Shown here: in pieces, positions 7,115 to 14,469 of the stretch | How the letters are laid out: each line of letters opens with the position of its first letter | Position numbering within the stretch: position 1 is the stretch's first letter | Assembly (NCBI GenBank): GCA_031286025.1 | Contig: JAITVB010000204.1 | Location: forward strand, 1 to 14,781 | Direction: 5' to 3' | DNA length: 14,781 nt | Source: Rikenellaceae bacterium | GTDB taxonomy: Bacteria > Bacteroidota > Bacteroidia > Bacteroidales > Rikenellaceae | Notes under the pieces: generated by a model | What the model was told of the DNA's origin: nothing | Databases searched by the model: none | What the model saw: the letters and a program-made list of their open reading frames with translations, nothing else | Translations under genes and position numbers: made by a program

Positions 7115-7735
7115 ATGAGAAAAACAGCGATCCTGGCCCTGCTCGTGGCCCTGCCGTGTTTTGTGGCGGCACAGGGAACCATCGAATTGTTCAACGGCAA
7201 AAACCTGAAAGGTTGGAAGCTCTATCTGGTCGACGACAGCAAAACCCCCGAAGAGGTGTTCACGGCCGACAAAGGCGTGATCAACATCGCCGGCCAACCG
7301 TTCGGGTGCATGTACACCGAAGCGCAATACAGCAACTATAAACTTGAGATCGAATGGCGTTGGCCGGAGGCAGCAAGCAACAGCGGTATTTTTCAGTTGG
7401 TGAATTTTCCCGCACCCGAAGGCGAAAATTGGCCTTACACGCTCGAATGCCAATTGGCAGCAGGTAAGGCGGGTGACGTGGTTCACCTGGGTGGCGCTGC
7501 TTCCGATGCCAACATCCGTGTTAAGGTACGCAATGTGGAATCGGTCGAGAAACCGGTCGGCGAGTGGAACAAAGCCGAAATCATCTGCATCGACGGCAAC
7601 CTGACCATCTACATCAACGGCACCCTCCAGAACGAAATCACCGGCGCCACGAAGACCGGCGGCTCGATCGGCATGCAGAGCGAAGGCGGCCCTGTCCAGT
7701 TCCGTAACATAACCCTAACCCCGCTTAACAAATAA
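7115..7735 (+). CDS. Secreted DUF1080 (3-keto-disaccharide hydrolase type) protein
   Basis: From the ATG at 7115 the protein has 206 residues. It opens with a clear signal peptide (MRKTAILALLVALPCFVAAQ), so it is exported to the periplasm or beyond. The mature part is one DUF1080 domain with a concanavalin-like beta-sandwich. It contains LFNGKNLKGWK near residues 25-35, the core EIEWRWPEAASNSGIF near 79-93, an LECQLAAGKAGD block, and a C-terminal GGSIGMQSEGGPVQFRNI. Characterised relatives bind or hydrolyse 3-keto-glycosides, but many members have no known substrate, so the reaction is an inference. In-frame starts at 7088 or earlier would spoil the signal peptide or overlap the predicted promoter. 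It sits 4 bp upstream of the DUF6807 gene, so the two are almost certainly co-transcribed. Confidence 0.88.
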   Translation: MRKTAILALLVALPCFVAAQGTIELFNGKNLKGWKLYLVDDSKTPEEVFTADKGVINIAGQPFGCMYTEAQYSNYKLEIEWRWPEAASNSGIFQLVNFPAPEGENWPYTLECQLAAGKAGDVVHLGGAASDANIRVKVRNVESVEKPVGEWNKAEIICIDGNLTIYINGTLQNEITGATKTGGSIGMQSEGGPVQFRNITLTPLNK

Positions 7736-7739
7736 CCCG

Positions 7740-8795
7740 ATGAAACGTTTTTCAGCAATCGGCCTGTCCGTGCTCCTCAGCTTTATGGCCTTCGGGGCCA
7801 ACGCCCAATTCATCACCATTCGCCAGGACGCAGCCAACCAAAAGGTCGACGTGTGGTGCGGCGACGAACTCTTTACCTCGTATTGTTATAACCCTTATTA
7901 CTGGCGGCCGTCGTTCTATCCGGTGAATGCTCCGGGCCATCTTACCGTCACCCGCGGTTGGCCCTGGCAGCCCCGTCCGCACGAACACGCCGACCACCCG
8001 CACCAATACGGGTTGACGTTTATTTACGGCGATGTCAATGGTTTCGACTTCTGGAACGGCTCATGGGCCCGCACAGCCCAAGAACTCTATCGTTACGGCA
8101 AGATCAAAACCGCCCGCATCAGCGACATCGCCAACGGCGACGGCAACGCCCGGATGGTCGTGCAAACCGAGTGGTTCGATGCCGGCAACAATTTGCTGCT
8201 GTTGGAAGAAGTGACTTACCTTTTCGGTTGCCGGGGCGATATGCGTTGGATCGAGCGCCACACCGTCCTGACTGCCGTCCACGAAAAGGTAACCTTTGGC
8301 GACAACAAGGAGGGCCTTTGGTTCATCCGCCTCGATAAGGCATTTGAAGAACCGGCCGCCGCGCCCGAATTGCACACCGACGCCCTGGGCTACACGATGA
8401 CCGAAAAGACGATCTGGAACGAAGGCGCACAAGGCATGATCCGCAACGACCGCGGCGATGAAAAGGAAGCCGGCACGTTCAGCAAGCCGACCCGTTGGTT
8501 GAGCAATTCGACGGTTAAAAACGGAGAGAAGGTGACCATCGTGTTGATGGACCATCCGAAGAACCCGGGCTATCCCGCCCGCGCTTTCTCGCGCGGCTAT
8601 GGGATGATGGCGCTCAACAACATCGGCACCCGATGCTATACGCCCAGTGCCGAACCGACACAACTGGTGCTTGAAAAGGGCGCCTCGGTTACTTTTCGTC
8701 ACAAGTTTGTGGTGGTTTCGGGCCGCGACCTGCCCCGGAACGAGATTGAAAAAATCTTCGATGATTTTCATCCGGCCTTGGTCGCCTACCAATAG
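7740..8795 (+). CDS. Secreted DUF6807 (PmoA-like) family protein
   Basis: This 351-residue protein begins with a signal peptide (MKRFSAIGLSVLLSFMAFGANA), so it is exported. The domain matches the family labelled PmoA or DUF6807. It has the polar stretch YNPYYWRPSFYPVNAPG (50-66) and the signature HEHADHPHQYGLTFIYGDVNG (81-101), followed by FDFWNG. Later blocks are TYLFGCRGDMRWIERHTVL and IVLMDHPKNPGYPARAFSRG. Despite the name, members of this family in Bacteroidota and Planctomycetota are not methane oxygenase subunits; they usually sit in sugar-degradation loci with oxidoreductases or DUF1080 proteins. No activity can be assigned from sequence. The ATG lies 4 bp after the DUF1080 stop, consistent with translational coupling in one operon. 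Confidence 0.85.
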   Translation: MKRFSAIGLSVLLSFMAFGANAQFITIRQDAANQKVDVWCGDELFTSYCYNPYYWRPSFYPVNAPGHLTVTRGWPWQPRPHEHADHPHQYGLTFIYGDVNGFDFWNGSWARTAQELYRYGKIKTARISDIANGDGNARMVVQTEWFDAGNNLLLLEEVTYLFGCRGDMRWIERHTVLTAVHEKVTFGDNKEGLWFIRLDKAFEEPAAAPELHTDALGYTMTEKTIWNEGAQGMIRNDRGDEKEAGTFSKPTRWLSNSTVKNGEKVTIVLMDHPKNPGYPARAFSRGYGMMALNNIGTRCYTPSAEPTQLVLEKGASVTFRHKFVVVSGRDLPRNEIEKIFDDFHPALVAYQ

Positions 8796-8833
8796 TATAG
8801 ACGGTGGTTTCGGGGTGTGTTCCCGGCGACCAC

Positions 8834-9010
8834 ATGTTCGAGAACCCGATCACCGGTGCCGGGATTCTTATTGTTTTCCGAATCGTGTCGGAGATGGCGA
8901 AAGACTGGTGCGACGCGAACCCTGACTTGGAAGGCAATATCGGCGATTACGCCAAGATCGGCGAGTTGACCTGCCTGTCGAAATATGGAGAACCTGAACG
9001 CCGTGCATAA
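8834..9010 (+). CDS. Hypothetical small protein (58 residues)
   Basis: I do not recognise this protein. From the ATG at 8834 it encodes 58 residues (MFENPITGAGILIVFRIVSE at the start, then acidic MAKDWCDANPDLEGNIGDYA). The frame is open further upstream to a GTG at 8804. Codon choice (GAC, GGC, GCC, ATC, GAG) resembles the surrounding genes, the main support for it being real or recently functional. It begins 38 bp after the DUF6807 stop in the same direction and could be read from that operon. Its 3' end overlaps the next ORF by 26 bp in another frame. No signal peptide is evident. Confidence 0.38.
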   Translation: MFENPITGAGILIVFRIVSEMAKDWCDANPDLEGNIGDYAKIGELTCLSKYGEPERRA

Positions 9011-9176
9011 ACGAGAGGCTTCCACAACGGGAGCGGCTGATAAAGCTGAATCGGACTGTCTCATACAGCAGATTACCCAAGATCGCGCGTTTTCGCTTTT
9101 ATACCGAAATTTTACACCTGAAAAAATAGACGCATGGCGGAATCGGGCTGAACACTACCAACGAGCAATGGGGTAG
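8985..9176 (+). CDS. Hypothetical small protein (63 residues)
   Basis: I do not recognise this protein. It has an ATG at 8985 and ends with TAG at 9174-9176. The sequence is hydrophilic, with a C-terminal part that looks helical and charged (LLYRNFTPEKIDAWRNRAEH). It overlaps the preceding small ORF by 26 bp in a different frame. The two could be a coupled pair, or pieces of one frameshifted gene. Base composition becomes less GC-rich along it. It has no signal peptide or membrane segment. Confidence 0.33.
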   Translation: MENLNAVHKREASTTGAADKAESDCLIQQITQDRAFSLLYRNFTPEKIDAWRNRAEHYQRAMG

Positions 9177-9183
9177 TCGGGCA

Positions 9184-9429
9184 ATGTGCAGTCGGCAAAG
9201 AAATACCCTCTATTCAGTTGATTTTCACAGACAATACTCTTTGTCCCTGTATGAAATGCGGTGCAGGATACCGCAAGGCAGAAAGGACAAATTCGGTGAC
9301 ACTACGATTTATGAGATTTTGACAATTGATTATAAGACGATGGCAGGAAGGAATGAAGCCCTCCTAATCGAACGCGCAGAATATTCTGATGTACCGATCA
9401 AAAGACGATCCACACACTTTAACTTGTAA
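9184..9429 (+). CDS. Doubtful ORF, 81 residues
   Basis: I do not recognise this ORF. It runs from the ATG at 9184 to TAA at 9427-9429. It encodes a basic product with FGDTTIYEILTIDY in the middle. Codons are mostly A/T-ending (AAA, GAA, ATT, GAT), unlike the GC-ending codons of its neighbours. This suggests either foreign origin or non-coding sequence that happens to be open. No domain, signal peptide or membrane helix is visible. Confidence 0.22.
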   Translation: MCSRQRNTLYSVDFHRQYSLSLYEMRCRIPQGRKDKFGDTTIYEILTIDYKTMAGRNEALLIERAEYSDVPIKRRSTHFNL

Positions 9430-9447
9430 AAAAGGCTTGTCGCAAGC
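9429..9447 (-). terminator. Weak candidate second terminator for tyrS
   Basis: Read on the minus strand, GCTTG-CGA-CAAGC is followed by C and six T (complement of the A-run at 9428-9433). The 5-bp stem is short, so it could only act as a backup behind the stronger hairpin at 9496-9527. Confidence 0.28.
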
Positions 9448-9495
9448 ATTCGGTTAAGTGTAACGATGGTATAACGGGAAACAACGTGTTTCAGA

Positions 9496-9527
9496 TAAAA
9501 AGTTCGGAGCACCGAAGCGTTCCGAAC
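9496..9527 (-). terminator. Intrinsic terminator of tyrS
   Basis: On the minus strand GTTCGGA pairs with TCCGAAC (9521-9527 with 9502-9508). The loop region can form a further short stem closed by a UUCG tetraloop. The run TTTTTA follows at once. It lies 18 bp past the tyrS stop codon. Its sequence closely resembles the hairpin at 12902-12937. Confidence 0.85.
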
Positions 9528-9545
9528 CCATATCATCACAGGGAA

Positions 9546-10841
9546 TTATGCCTTGGCGACAATCAGGTGACAGTTCTTCCTCCCTTTCTGGATCAACAGG
9601 TATTTTCCGGAAATGAGCACCGAAGCCGCCACGGCCATTTCAGAATTCTCGACCTTTTCCTTGTTGACAGAAACGCCTCCGCCTTGCACCAAGCGTCGCA
9701 GTTCGCCTTTTGAGGAGAAAATCGCCGCCGATTCGACACAAAGCATCGAAAATGCGATGCCTTCTCCGGCAAAGGCCGAAGCGGGAACCTCAAACGTCGG
9801 CACTCCCTCGAATACCTGCAGGAACGTCTGCTCGTCCAACCCGCGCAGTGCTTCGGATGTGGCATTGCCGAAAAGGATGGCCGACGCCTCGACCGCCTTG
9901 TTATACTCGGCCTCGGAGTGGATCATGCAAGTCACCTCACGGGCCAACGCCTTTTGTAAGGCACGTTGGTGGGGCGCTTCCCGGTGCTCGGCGATGATCG
10001 CCTCGATCGTTGCCTTGTCAAGCATCGTAAAGATCTTGATATAGCTCTCGGCGTCTTCGTCGCTGACGTTGAGCCAAAACTGGCAGAACTTGTAAGGCGA
10101 GGTGTAACGCGGATCGAGCCACACATTGCCCGACTCGGTTTTCCCGAATTTCACGCCGTCCGACTTCTTGATCAATGGGCAGGTGATACCCCACGCTTCG
10201 GCACCCAACTTGCGGCGGATCAGCTCGGTACCCGTGGTGATGTTACCCCACTGGTCGGAGCCGCCGAGTTGTATCTTGCAATTCTTTTGTTCGAAAAGGG
10301 TGAGAAAGTCAAATCCTTGCACCAATTGATAGGTGAACTCGGTAAAGGACATCCCTTCGCCCTCGCCGCCGAAGCGTTTCTTTACGGAATCCTTGGCCAT
10401 CATGTAGTTGACAGTAATCATCTTGCCGATGTCGCGGATGAAATCGAGGAAAGTGATATCCTTCATCCAATCGTAGTTATTAACCATCTCGGCGGCATTG
10501 GGGGCGGCGGAATCGAAATCGACCCACTTTGCAAGCTGAGTCTTGATCGCGTCCTGGTTGTGACGCAAGGTATCTTCATCCAACAGGTTACGTTCGGACG
10601 ATTTGCCCGACGGGTCGCCGATCATCCCCGTGGCCCCGCCGACGAGAAAAATCGGTTTGTGGCCGCAATGCTGAAAATGCTTGAGGATCATCACGCCGAC
10701 CAAATGGCCGATGTGCAGCGAGTCGGCTGTGGGATCGATCCCCAGATAGGCGGTGGTCATCTCTTTCTGCAGTTGCTCTTCGGCACCCGGCATCATATCC
10801 TGTACCATACCGCGCCAGGTGAGTTCCTTTATAAAGTTCAT
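9546..10841 (-). CDS. tyrS: Tyrosyl-tRNA synthetase
   Basis: This 431-residue class I aminoacyl-tRNA synthetase charges tRNA-Tyr with tyrosine using ATP in the cytoplasm. The catalytic core has [14 protein letters not shown] with the HIGH motif at residues 43-46, the tyrosine pocket stretches [17 protein letters not shown] (68-84) and [11 protein letters not shown] (191-201), and KFGKTESG (231-238) as the KMSKS equivalent. The C-terminal ~65 residues form an S4 RNA-binding domain ([13 protein letters not shown] ... [14 protein letters not shown]). Length is typical for bacterial TyrRS. The ATG at 10841 is chosen over the one at 10865 because the longer form would begin inside the predicted -7 box and adds eight residues unlike the family. 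It is a single-gene transcript with its own promoter and terminator. Confidence 0.98.
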   Translation of the reverse strand: MNFIKELTWRGMVQDMMPGAEEQLQKEMTTAYLGIDPTADSLHIGHLVGVMILKHFQHCGHKPIFLVGGATGMIGDPSGKSSERNLLDEDTLRHNQDAIKTQLAKWVDFDSAAPNAAEMVNNYDWMKDITFLDFIRDIGKMITVNYMMAKDSVKKRFGGEGEGMSFTEFTYQLVQGFDFLTLFEQKNCKIQLGGSDQWGNITTGTELIRRKLGAEAWGITCPLIKKSDGVKFGKTESGNVWLDPRYTSPYKFCQFWLNVSDEDAESYIKIFTMLDKATIEAIIAEHREAPHQRALQKALAREVTCMIHSEAEYNKAVEASAILFGNATSEALRGLDEQTFLQVFEGVPTFEVPASAFAGEGIAFSMLCVESAAIFSSKGELRRLVQGGGVSVNKEKVENSEMAVAASVLISGKYLLIQKGRKNCHLIVAKA

Positions 10842-10862
10842 CGTTGTGTTGTTATGAAAGCG

Positions 10863-10870
10863 CAAAGATA
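10863..10870 (-). promoter_or_regulatory. Predicted -7 box of the tyrS promoter
   Basis: The minus strand reads TATCTTTG, an exact TAnnTTTG match. Transcription would start about 15 nt before the ATG at 10841. No clear TTTG is seen at the -33 position. Confidence 0.55.
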
Positions 10871-10955
10871 CGAAAAATGCGCCGGGATTTTCCGTTGAAA
10901 TGACAACGACGACGAAAAAGCAGTAACTTGCGTCTTCTATTTCAATATTTTTGCC

Positions 10956-11339
10956 GTGATAAAACGTTTTTTTGCATACGCAACTCTTTTATGGTCAGTG
11001 GGTTGCGGCGGAGTCAACCGGTCGAATACCGAGGCGGTTTCGCGGGCCTTCCTGAGCGCTTACTACGGACAGGATATGGAGCGGGCGATGGAATTGGCCT
11101 CGGAGGCCACCTGCGAAGAGTTGCAAATGGTGATCGACACCTGGACCAATGAGGGGATCACGCCGGAAGAAGCCCGGGAAATGGCCATGCCGGTTATCAT
11201 CGAGATTCATGGGGCACGCATCGACGGAGATACCGCCTACTGCAGTTACACCATCTGCATCGATCGGAACGATGCCAACGCGATGCCCGAAACGCTCCTT
11301 CTGGTACAAGAAAATAAGGTCTGGAAAGCTGATTTTTAA
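10956..11339 (+). CDS. Small putative lipoprotein with DUF4878/NTF2-like fold
   Basis: This 127-residue protein starts at a GTG (10956); no ATG in frame gives a sensible N-terminus. It begins [19 protein letters not shown]. This looks like a short lipoprotein signal peptide with Cys17, although Ser at -3 departs from the usual lipobox Leu. The rest matches the pattern of DUF4878-type small NTF2-like proteins: a helix with [19 protein letters not shown], then E-rich helices, then alternating strands ([17 protein letters not shown]), ending [14 protein letters not shown]. From family knowledge these are exported proteins of unknown role. It lies 114 bp after the divergent tyrS start and 133 bp before the decarboxylase gene, in the same direction as the latter. 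It may be its own transcription unit. Confidence 0.75.
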   Translation: MIKRFFAYATLLWSVGCGGVNRSNTEAVSRAFLSAYYGQDMERAMELASEATCEELQMVIDTWTNEGITPEEAREMAMPVIIEIHGARIDGDTAYCSYTICIDRNDANAMPETLLLVQENKVWKADF

Positions 11340-11370
11340 CAACAAGGGGTACAATCAGTCTGTTTATTCG

Positions 11371-11400
11371 CTACATTTGCCGCTGATCACGCAAATGTAG
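11371..11400. promoter_or_regulatory. 10-bp inverted repeat carrying a -7 box on each strand
   Basis: CTACATTTGC (11371-11380) and GCAAATGTAG (11391-11400) are perfect inverted repeats with a 10-bp spacer. Each arm contains TACATTTG, an exact TAnnTTTG promoter box, one per strand. It lies 32 bp after the DUF4878-like gene and 73 bp before the decarboxylase ATG. No U-run follows. It could be a promoter overlapping an operator or an RNA hairpin; no -33 match is evident for the plus-strand box. Confidence 0.5.
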
Positions 11401-11472
11401 TCCGATTACTTCCACCTAAAACCAACACAGGCAGCTCAGCCGGATTTTCCCGGAAAAGGCGCGTTACCGAAG

Positions 11473-12861
11473 ATGAAAAACAAATACATCGACCTGATCG
11501 AACAAACGTTCGACTTTCCCCAAGAGGAATTTTCAGTGCAGGATAACGAACTGCAGTTCCACGACGTGCCTTTGATGGATATCATCAAACAGTATGGCAC
11601 CCCTCTAAAAATTACGTATTTGCCCAAGATCACCTCGCAGATCCAACGGGCCAAGCGCTTGTTCAACGTGGCGATGGCCAAGGTCGATTACCAGGGCAAG
11701 TACAACTATTGCTACTGCACCAAGAGTTCGCACTTCTCGTTTGTGCTTGAGGAAGCGCTGAAGAACGACATCAACCTCGAAACGTCGTCGGCCTATGACA
11801 TCCATATTATCAACGCGCTGTATGACAGCGGGGTGATCGACAAGAACATCTGGATCGTGTGTAACGGCTTCAAGCGTCCGCAGTATGTCGAGAACATCGC
11901 CGGCTTGGTCAACAACGGGTTCGAAAACACGATCCCCATCCTCGACAACAAGCAGGAGATCGACCTGTTGGACGAGGCGATCAGCACCAAATGCAAGATC
12001 GGTATCCGCATCGCTTCGGAAGAAGAACCCAAGTTCGAGTTCTATACCTCGCGCCTGGGGATTCGCTATTACGATATCGTCGACTTCTACAAGGAGGTTA
12101 TCAGACCCAAAAAGAAGTTCGAATTCAAGATGTTGCACTTTTTTATCAATACGGGCATCAAGGACACGGCCTACTACTGGAGCGAACTTAACAAATGTCT
12201 CAGCGTTTACTGCCAACTCAAAAAGTTGTGCCCGGAGCTTGACACGCTGAATATCGGGGGCGGTTTTCCGATCAAGAACTCGCTCGGCTTCAACTACGAC
12301 TATGAGTATATGACCGAGGAGATCGTGGCGCAGATCAAGAACACATGTAACGCGGCCGACGTCGAAGAACCGAACATATTCACCGAGTTCGGATCGTTTA
12401 CCGTAGGCGAAAGCGGCGCGACCCTCTACTCGATCATCAACCAGAAACAACAGAACGACCGCGAGCTGTGGTACATGATCGACAGCTCGTTCATGACTAC
12501 CCTGCCCGATATCTGGGGCATCAACCAACGCTACATCCTGCTGCCTGTCAACAACTGGGACAAGGAATATCAACGGGTATTCCTGGGCGGACTGAGTTGC
12601 GACAGCGAGGACTACTACAACAACGAATCGCACGCCAACGCGATCTATCTGCCCAAACTCAATGGAGGGGGAACGCAATATATCGGTCTGTTTCACACGG
12701 GCGCCTATCAAGAATCGTTGGGTGGCTACGGCGGCATCCAACACTGCCTGATCCCCGCGCCGAAACACATCATCATCGACAAGGACAGCGACGATTACTA
12801 CACCCGCCTTTTTGCCAAGGAGCAAAGCCACCGGGCCATGATGCGGATTCTCGGTTATTAA
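11473..12861 (+). CDS. speA: Fold-type III PLP-dependent decarboxylase, arginine decarboxylase type of Bacteroidota
   Basis: This 462-residue cytoplasmic enzyme has an alanine-racemase-type PLP barrel followed by a beta domain, as in ODC, DAPDC and ADC enzymes. YNYCYCTKSSHF (77-88) carries the predicted PLP lysine Lys84. LNIGGGFPI (259-267) is the phosphate-binding glycine loop, and IFTEFGSFTVGESG (302-315) is the conserved Glu-Phe-Gly block. LGGLSCDSEDYY (371-382) holds Cys376, equivalent to the active-site cysteine of ODC. Close relatives in Bacteroidota are annotated as arginine decarboxylase, giving agmatine for polyamine synthesis. They lack the extra domains of the ~630-residue E. coli SpeA type. 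The substrate is inferred from family annotation; another basic amino acid remains possible. It is preceded by the inverted repeat at 11371-11400 and its stop codon lies inside the terminator hairpin. Confidence 0.85.
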   Translation: MKNKYIDLIEQTFDFPQEEFSVQDNELQFHDVPLMDIIKQYGTPLKITYLPKITSQIQRAKRLFNVAMAKVDYQGKYNYCYCTKSSHFSFVLEEALKNDINLETSSAYDIHIINALYDSGVIDKNIWIVCNGFKRPQYVENIAGLVNNGFENTIPILDNKQEIDLLDEAISTKCKIGIRIASEEEPKFEFYTSRLGIRYYDIVDFYKEVIRPKKKFEFKMLHFFINTGIKDTAYYWSELNKCLSVYCQLKKLCPELDTLNIGGGFPIKNSLGFNYDYEYMTEEIVAQIKNTCNAADVEEPNIFTEFGSFTVGESGATLYSIINQKQQNDRELWYMIDSSFMTTLPDIWGINQRYILLPVNNWDKEYQRVFLGGLSCDSEDYYNNESHANAIYLPKLNGGGTQYIGLFHTGAYQESLGGYGGIQHCLIPAPKHIIIDKDSDDYYTRLFAKEQSHRAMMRILGY

Positions 12862-12900
12862 AACACAGATCCCGGCAATTTGCCGGGATCTGTGTTTTAA
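12858..12900. terminator. 21-bp-stem hairpin at the end of the decarboxylase gene
   Basis: TTAAAACACAGATCCCGGCAA (12858-12878) pairs perfectly with 12880-12900. The TAA stop codon (12859-12861) is within the left arm. The AAAA/TTTT ends of the stem provide a U-run on either strand, so it is a bidirectional intrinsic terminator for this gene and the converging xylE. Confidence 0.88.
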
Positions 12901-12901
12901 T

Positions 12902-12939
12902 AAAGGTTCGGAACACTGCAAAGCGTCCCGAACCTTTTT
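12902..12939. terminator. Second tandem terminator hairpin between the decarboxylase gene and xylE
   Basis: AAAGGTTCGG (12902-12911) pairs with CCGAACCTTT (12928-12937), with a T-run at 12935-12939 on the plus strand and T's from the AAA on the minus strand. It sits 15 bp from the xylE stop codon. The sequence is closely related to the tyrS terminator at 9502-9527. Confidence 0.85.
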
Positions 12940-12953
12940 AAACCACTAATGGG

Positions 12954-14363
12954 CTATTTGTGGAAAACCTGTTCCATCTCTTCAAGGGTCTTCCCCTTGG
13001 TTTCGGGCACGAACCGCCACATGAAGAGGGCCGATAGAATGGCCATCCCACCATAGATCCAGTAAGCGAACCCATTGTGGAAATGTTCGACCAGGAACGA
13101 CGATTTGTCGAGCATCGGGAACGTCCAGGAAACCATGTAGTTGGCAATCCACTGCGAAGCCACGGCCAAGGCCATCGCCTGTCCGCGGATCTTGTTCGGG
13201 AAAATTTCGGCGAGCAACACCCAGGTAATCGGCCCCCACGACATGGCAAACGAAGCCACATAACACAGCATAGCCACCAGTGCCAACATCCCCTTTTGTT
13301 CCAGGTAGAACGACATCCCGAGCGTGATCATGCTTACTGCCATTCCCAGGCTACCGATGATCTGCAACGGTTTTCGGCCAAATTTGTCTACTGTAAATAT
13401 AGCGATGATCGTAAACGAAATATTGATAATCCCGACGATAATCGTCTGCAACAGCGCGGCATCGGTGGCATTGCCCATCGACCGGAAGATTTCCGGCGCG
13501 TAATAAAGCACCACGTTGATCCCGACAAATTGTTGGAAAACAGAGAGCATAATGCCGATGATCACCACTGTCTTGCCATAAGCGAAGAGTTTGGCGCGCG
13601 GTGCGCCCTGCAACGACCGTCGGATGTCGGCAATCTCGGCGTTGGTCTTGGTTTCGTTGCCGGTAGTGCGCATTACGATGGCACGGGCGTGTTCTTCGCG
13701 GCCCTTCATCATCAGCCAACGCGGACTTTCGGGCACGAAGACGAGCAGGACGAGGAACAGCACGGCCGGAATCGTTTCCGAAAGGAACATCAGCCGCCAA
13801 CCGGTCGCCATGATCCACTCCTCATTGCCTTGCAGGGCAATGGTATAGTTGACGAAATAGACGATCAGCATCCCGAACACGATGGCAAACTGGTTCCACG
13901 AAACCAAGCCGCCACGCTTGTCGGGGGGAGCCATTTCGGCGATATACATCGGCGAAAGCATCGAAGCCAGGCCGACACCGATGCCGCCGATGATGCGGTA
14001 AATAATAAACGGGGTGAGGAACGACGCGATGGGTGCCGACGGCAGCCCCATTTCCGGATAGGCCGATCCGATGGCCGAGATGATAAACAGCATGGCGGCG
14101 ACGATCAGGCTCTTTTTACGCCCGAAAGTGGTCGCCATAAAGCCGCCGATCAGTCCGCCGATAATACACCCGATCAGGGCGCTCGACACGGCAAACCCTT
14201 CGAGCGAGTTGGCGACGGTTTCGGCCAGTCCGCGCGGGTCGATAAAGTTGATCCGCAAGTATTTGACCGTCCCCGAGATCACGGCGGTGTCATACCCGAA
14301 GAGCAATCCTCCGAGCGTGGCGACCAACGTGAAGAAGAAAAGAGTGGTGGTGGTTTTCTTCAT
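12954..14363 (-). CDS. xylE: D-xylose:H+ symporter (MFS sugar porter)
   Basis: This 469-residue inner-membrane transporter has twelve predicted helices. It carries the sugar-porter signatures GRKKS (81-85), PESPRW (211-216), DKFGRKP (326-332) and PETKGKTLEEME near the C-terminus. The residues that bind xylose in E. coli XylE are all present: Gln158 (Q168 there), Gln277/Gln278 (Q288/Q289), Asn283 (N294), Trp381 (W392), Gln404 and Trp405 (Q415/W416). The proton-coupling Asp is Asp25 in GYDTAVISG. This points to D-xylose rather than a general hexose porter. It lies 106 bp downstream of xylA on the same strand and is probably co-transcribed with it, giving xylose uptake followed by isomerisation. 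The gene ends at the tandem terminators at 12858-12939. Confidence 0.95.
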   Translation of the reverse strand: MKKTTTTLFFFTLVATLGGLLFGYDTAVISGTVKYLRINFIDPRGLAETVANSLEGFAVSSALIGCIIGGLIGGFMATTFGRKKSLIVAAMLFIISAIGSAYPEMGLPSAPIASFLTPFIIYRIIGGIGVGLASMLSPMYIAEMAPPDKRGGLVSWNQFAIVFGMLIVYFVNYTIALQGNEEWIMATGWRLMFLSETIPAVLFLVLLVFVPESPRWLMMKGREEHARAIVMRTTGNETKTNAEIADIRRSLQGAPRAKLFAYGKTVVIIGIMLSVFQQFVGINVVLYYAPEIFRSMGNATDAALLQTIIVGIINISFTIIAIFTVDKFGRKPLQIIGSLGMAVSMITLGMSFYLEQKGMLALVAMLCYVASFAMSWGPITWVLLAEIFPNKIRGQAMALAVASQWIANYMVSWTFPMLDKSSFLVEHFHNGFAYWIYGGMAILSALFMWRFVPETKGKTLEEMEQVFHK

Positions 14364-14394
14364 TGGGTTATGTTTTGGTTGGTTTGGGAGTTAT

Positions 14395-14424
14395 GCGGCG
14401 GAGGTTCTTTCCTGCCTCCGCCGC
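14395..14424 (-). other. GC-rich hairpin in the xylA-xylE gap
   Basis: GCGGCGGAGG (14395-14404) pairs perfectly with CCTCCGCCGC (14415-14424) around a 10-nt loop. A second small stem, GGAAGC-TAC-GCTTCC, lies at 14439-14453. Neither has a U-run on the minus strand, so message processing or stability is more likely than termination (inference). Confidence 0.5.
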
Positions 14425-14469
14425 TTGGGTTGCGCTGAGGAAGCTACGCTTCCCTTGGTTCAACCAGGT

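Larger units (their letters stand above)
8796..9545. other. 750-bp stretch with only small unrecognised ORFs
   Basis: Between the DUF6807 gene and tyrS I see three small plus-strand ORFs (listed separately), a weak hairpin and the tyrS terminator. The part from about 9040 to 9500 is visibly richer in A and T than the genes around it. No RNA gene, insertion-sequence ends or target-site duplication could be recognised. Decayed sequence or poorly conserved small genes are both possible. Confidence 0.5.

Noticed and set aside
8796..9545. Possible insertion-sequence remnant or RNA gene in the gene-poor stretch
   Set aside because: No terminal inverted repeats, target duplication, transposase motif or cloverleaf could be recognised.
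9966..10898. 310-codon plus-strand frame opposite tyrS
   Set aside because: Antisense to an essential, clearly conserved gene; no domain or sensible start.
10946..10953. TATTTTTG, an exact -7 box match just before the DUF4878-like gene
   Set aside because: Transcription would begin after the only plausible start codon (GTG at 10956), so it is not that gene's promoter as annotated.
11605..12921. Long open frame (438 codons) on the minus strand opposite the decarboxylase gene
   Set aside because: It is a shadow of a well-supported gene with high GC at third positions; its product shows no recognisable domain and it runs into the terminator.
13077..14438. Long open frame (453 codons) on the plus strand opposite xylE
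   Set aside because: The product is very rich in His, Arg, Asp and Gln with no domain, as expected from the complement of a membrane-protein gene.
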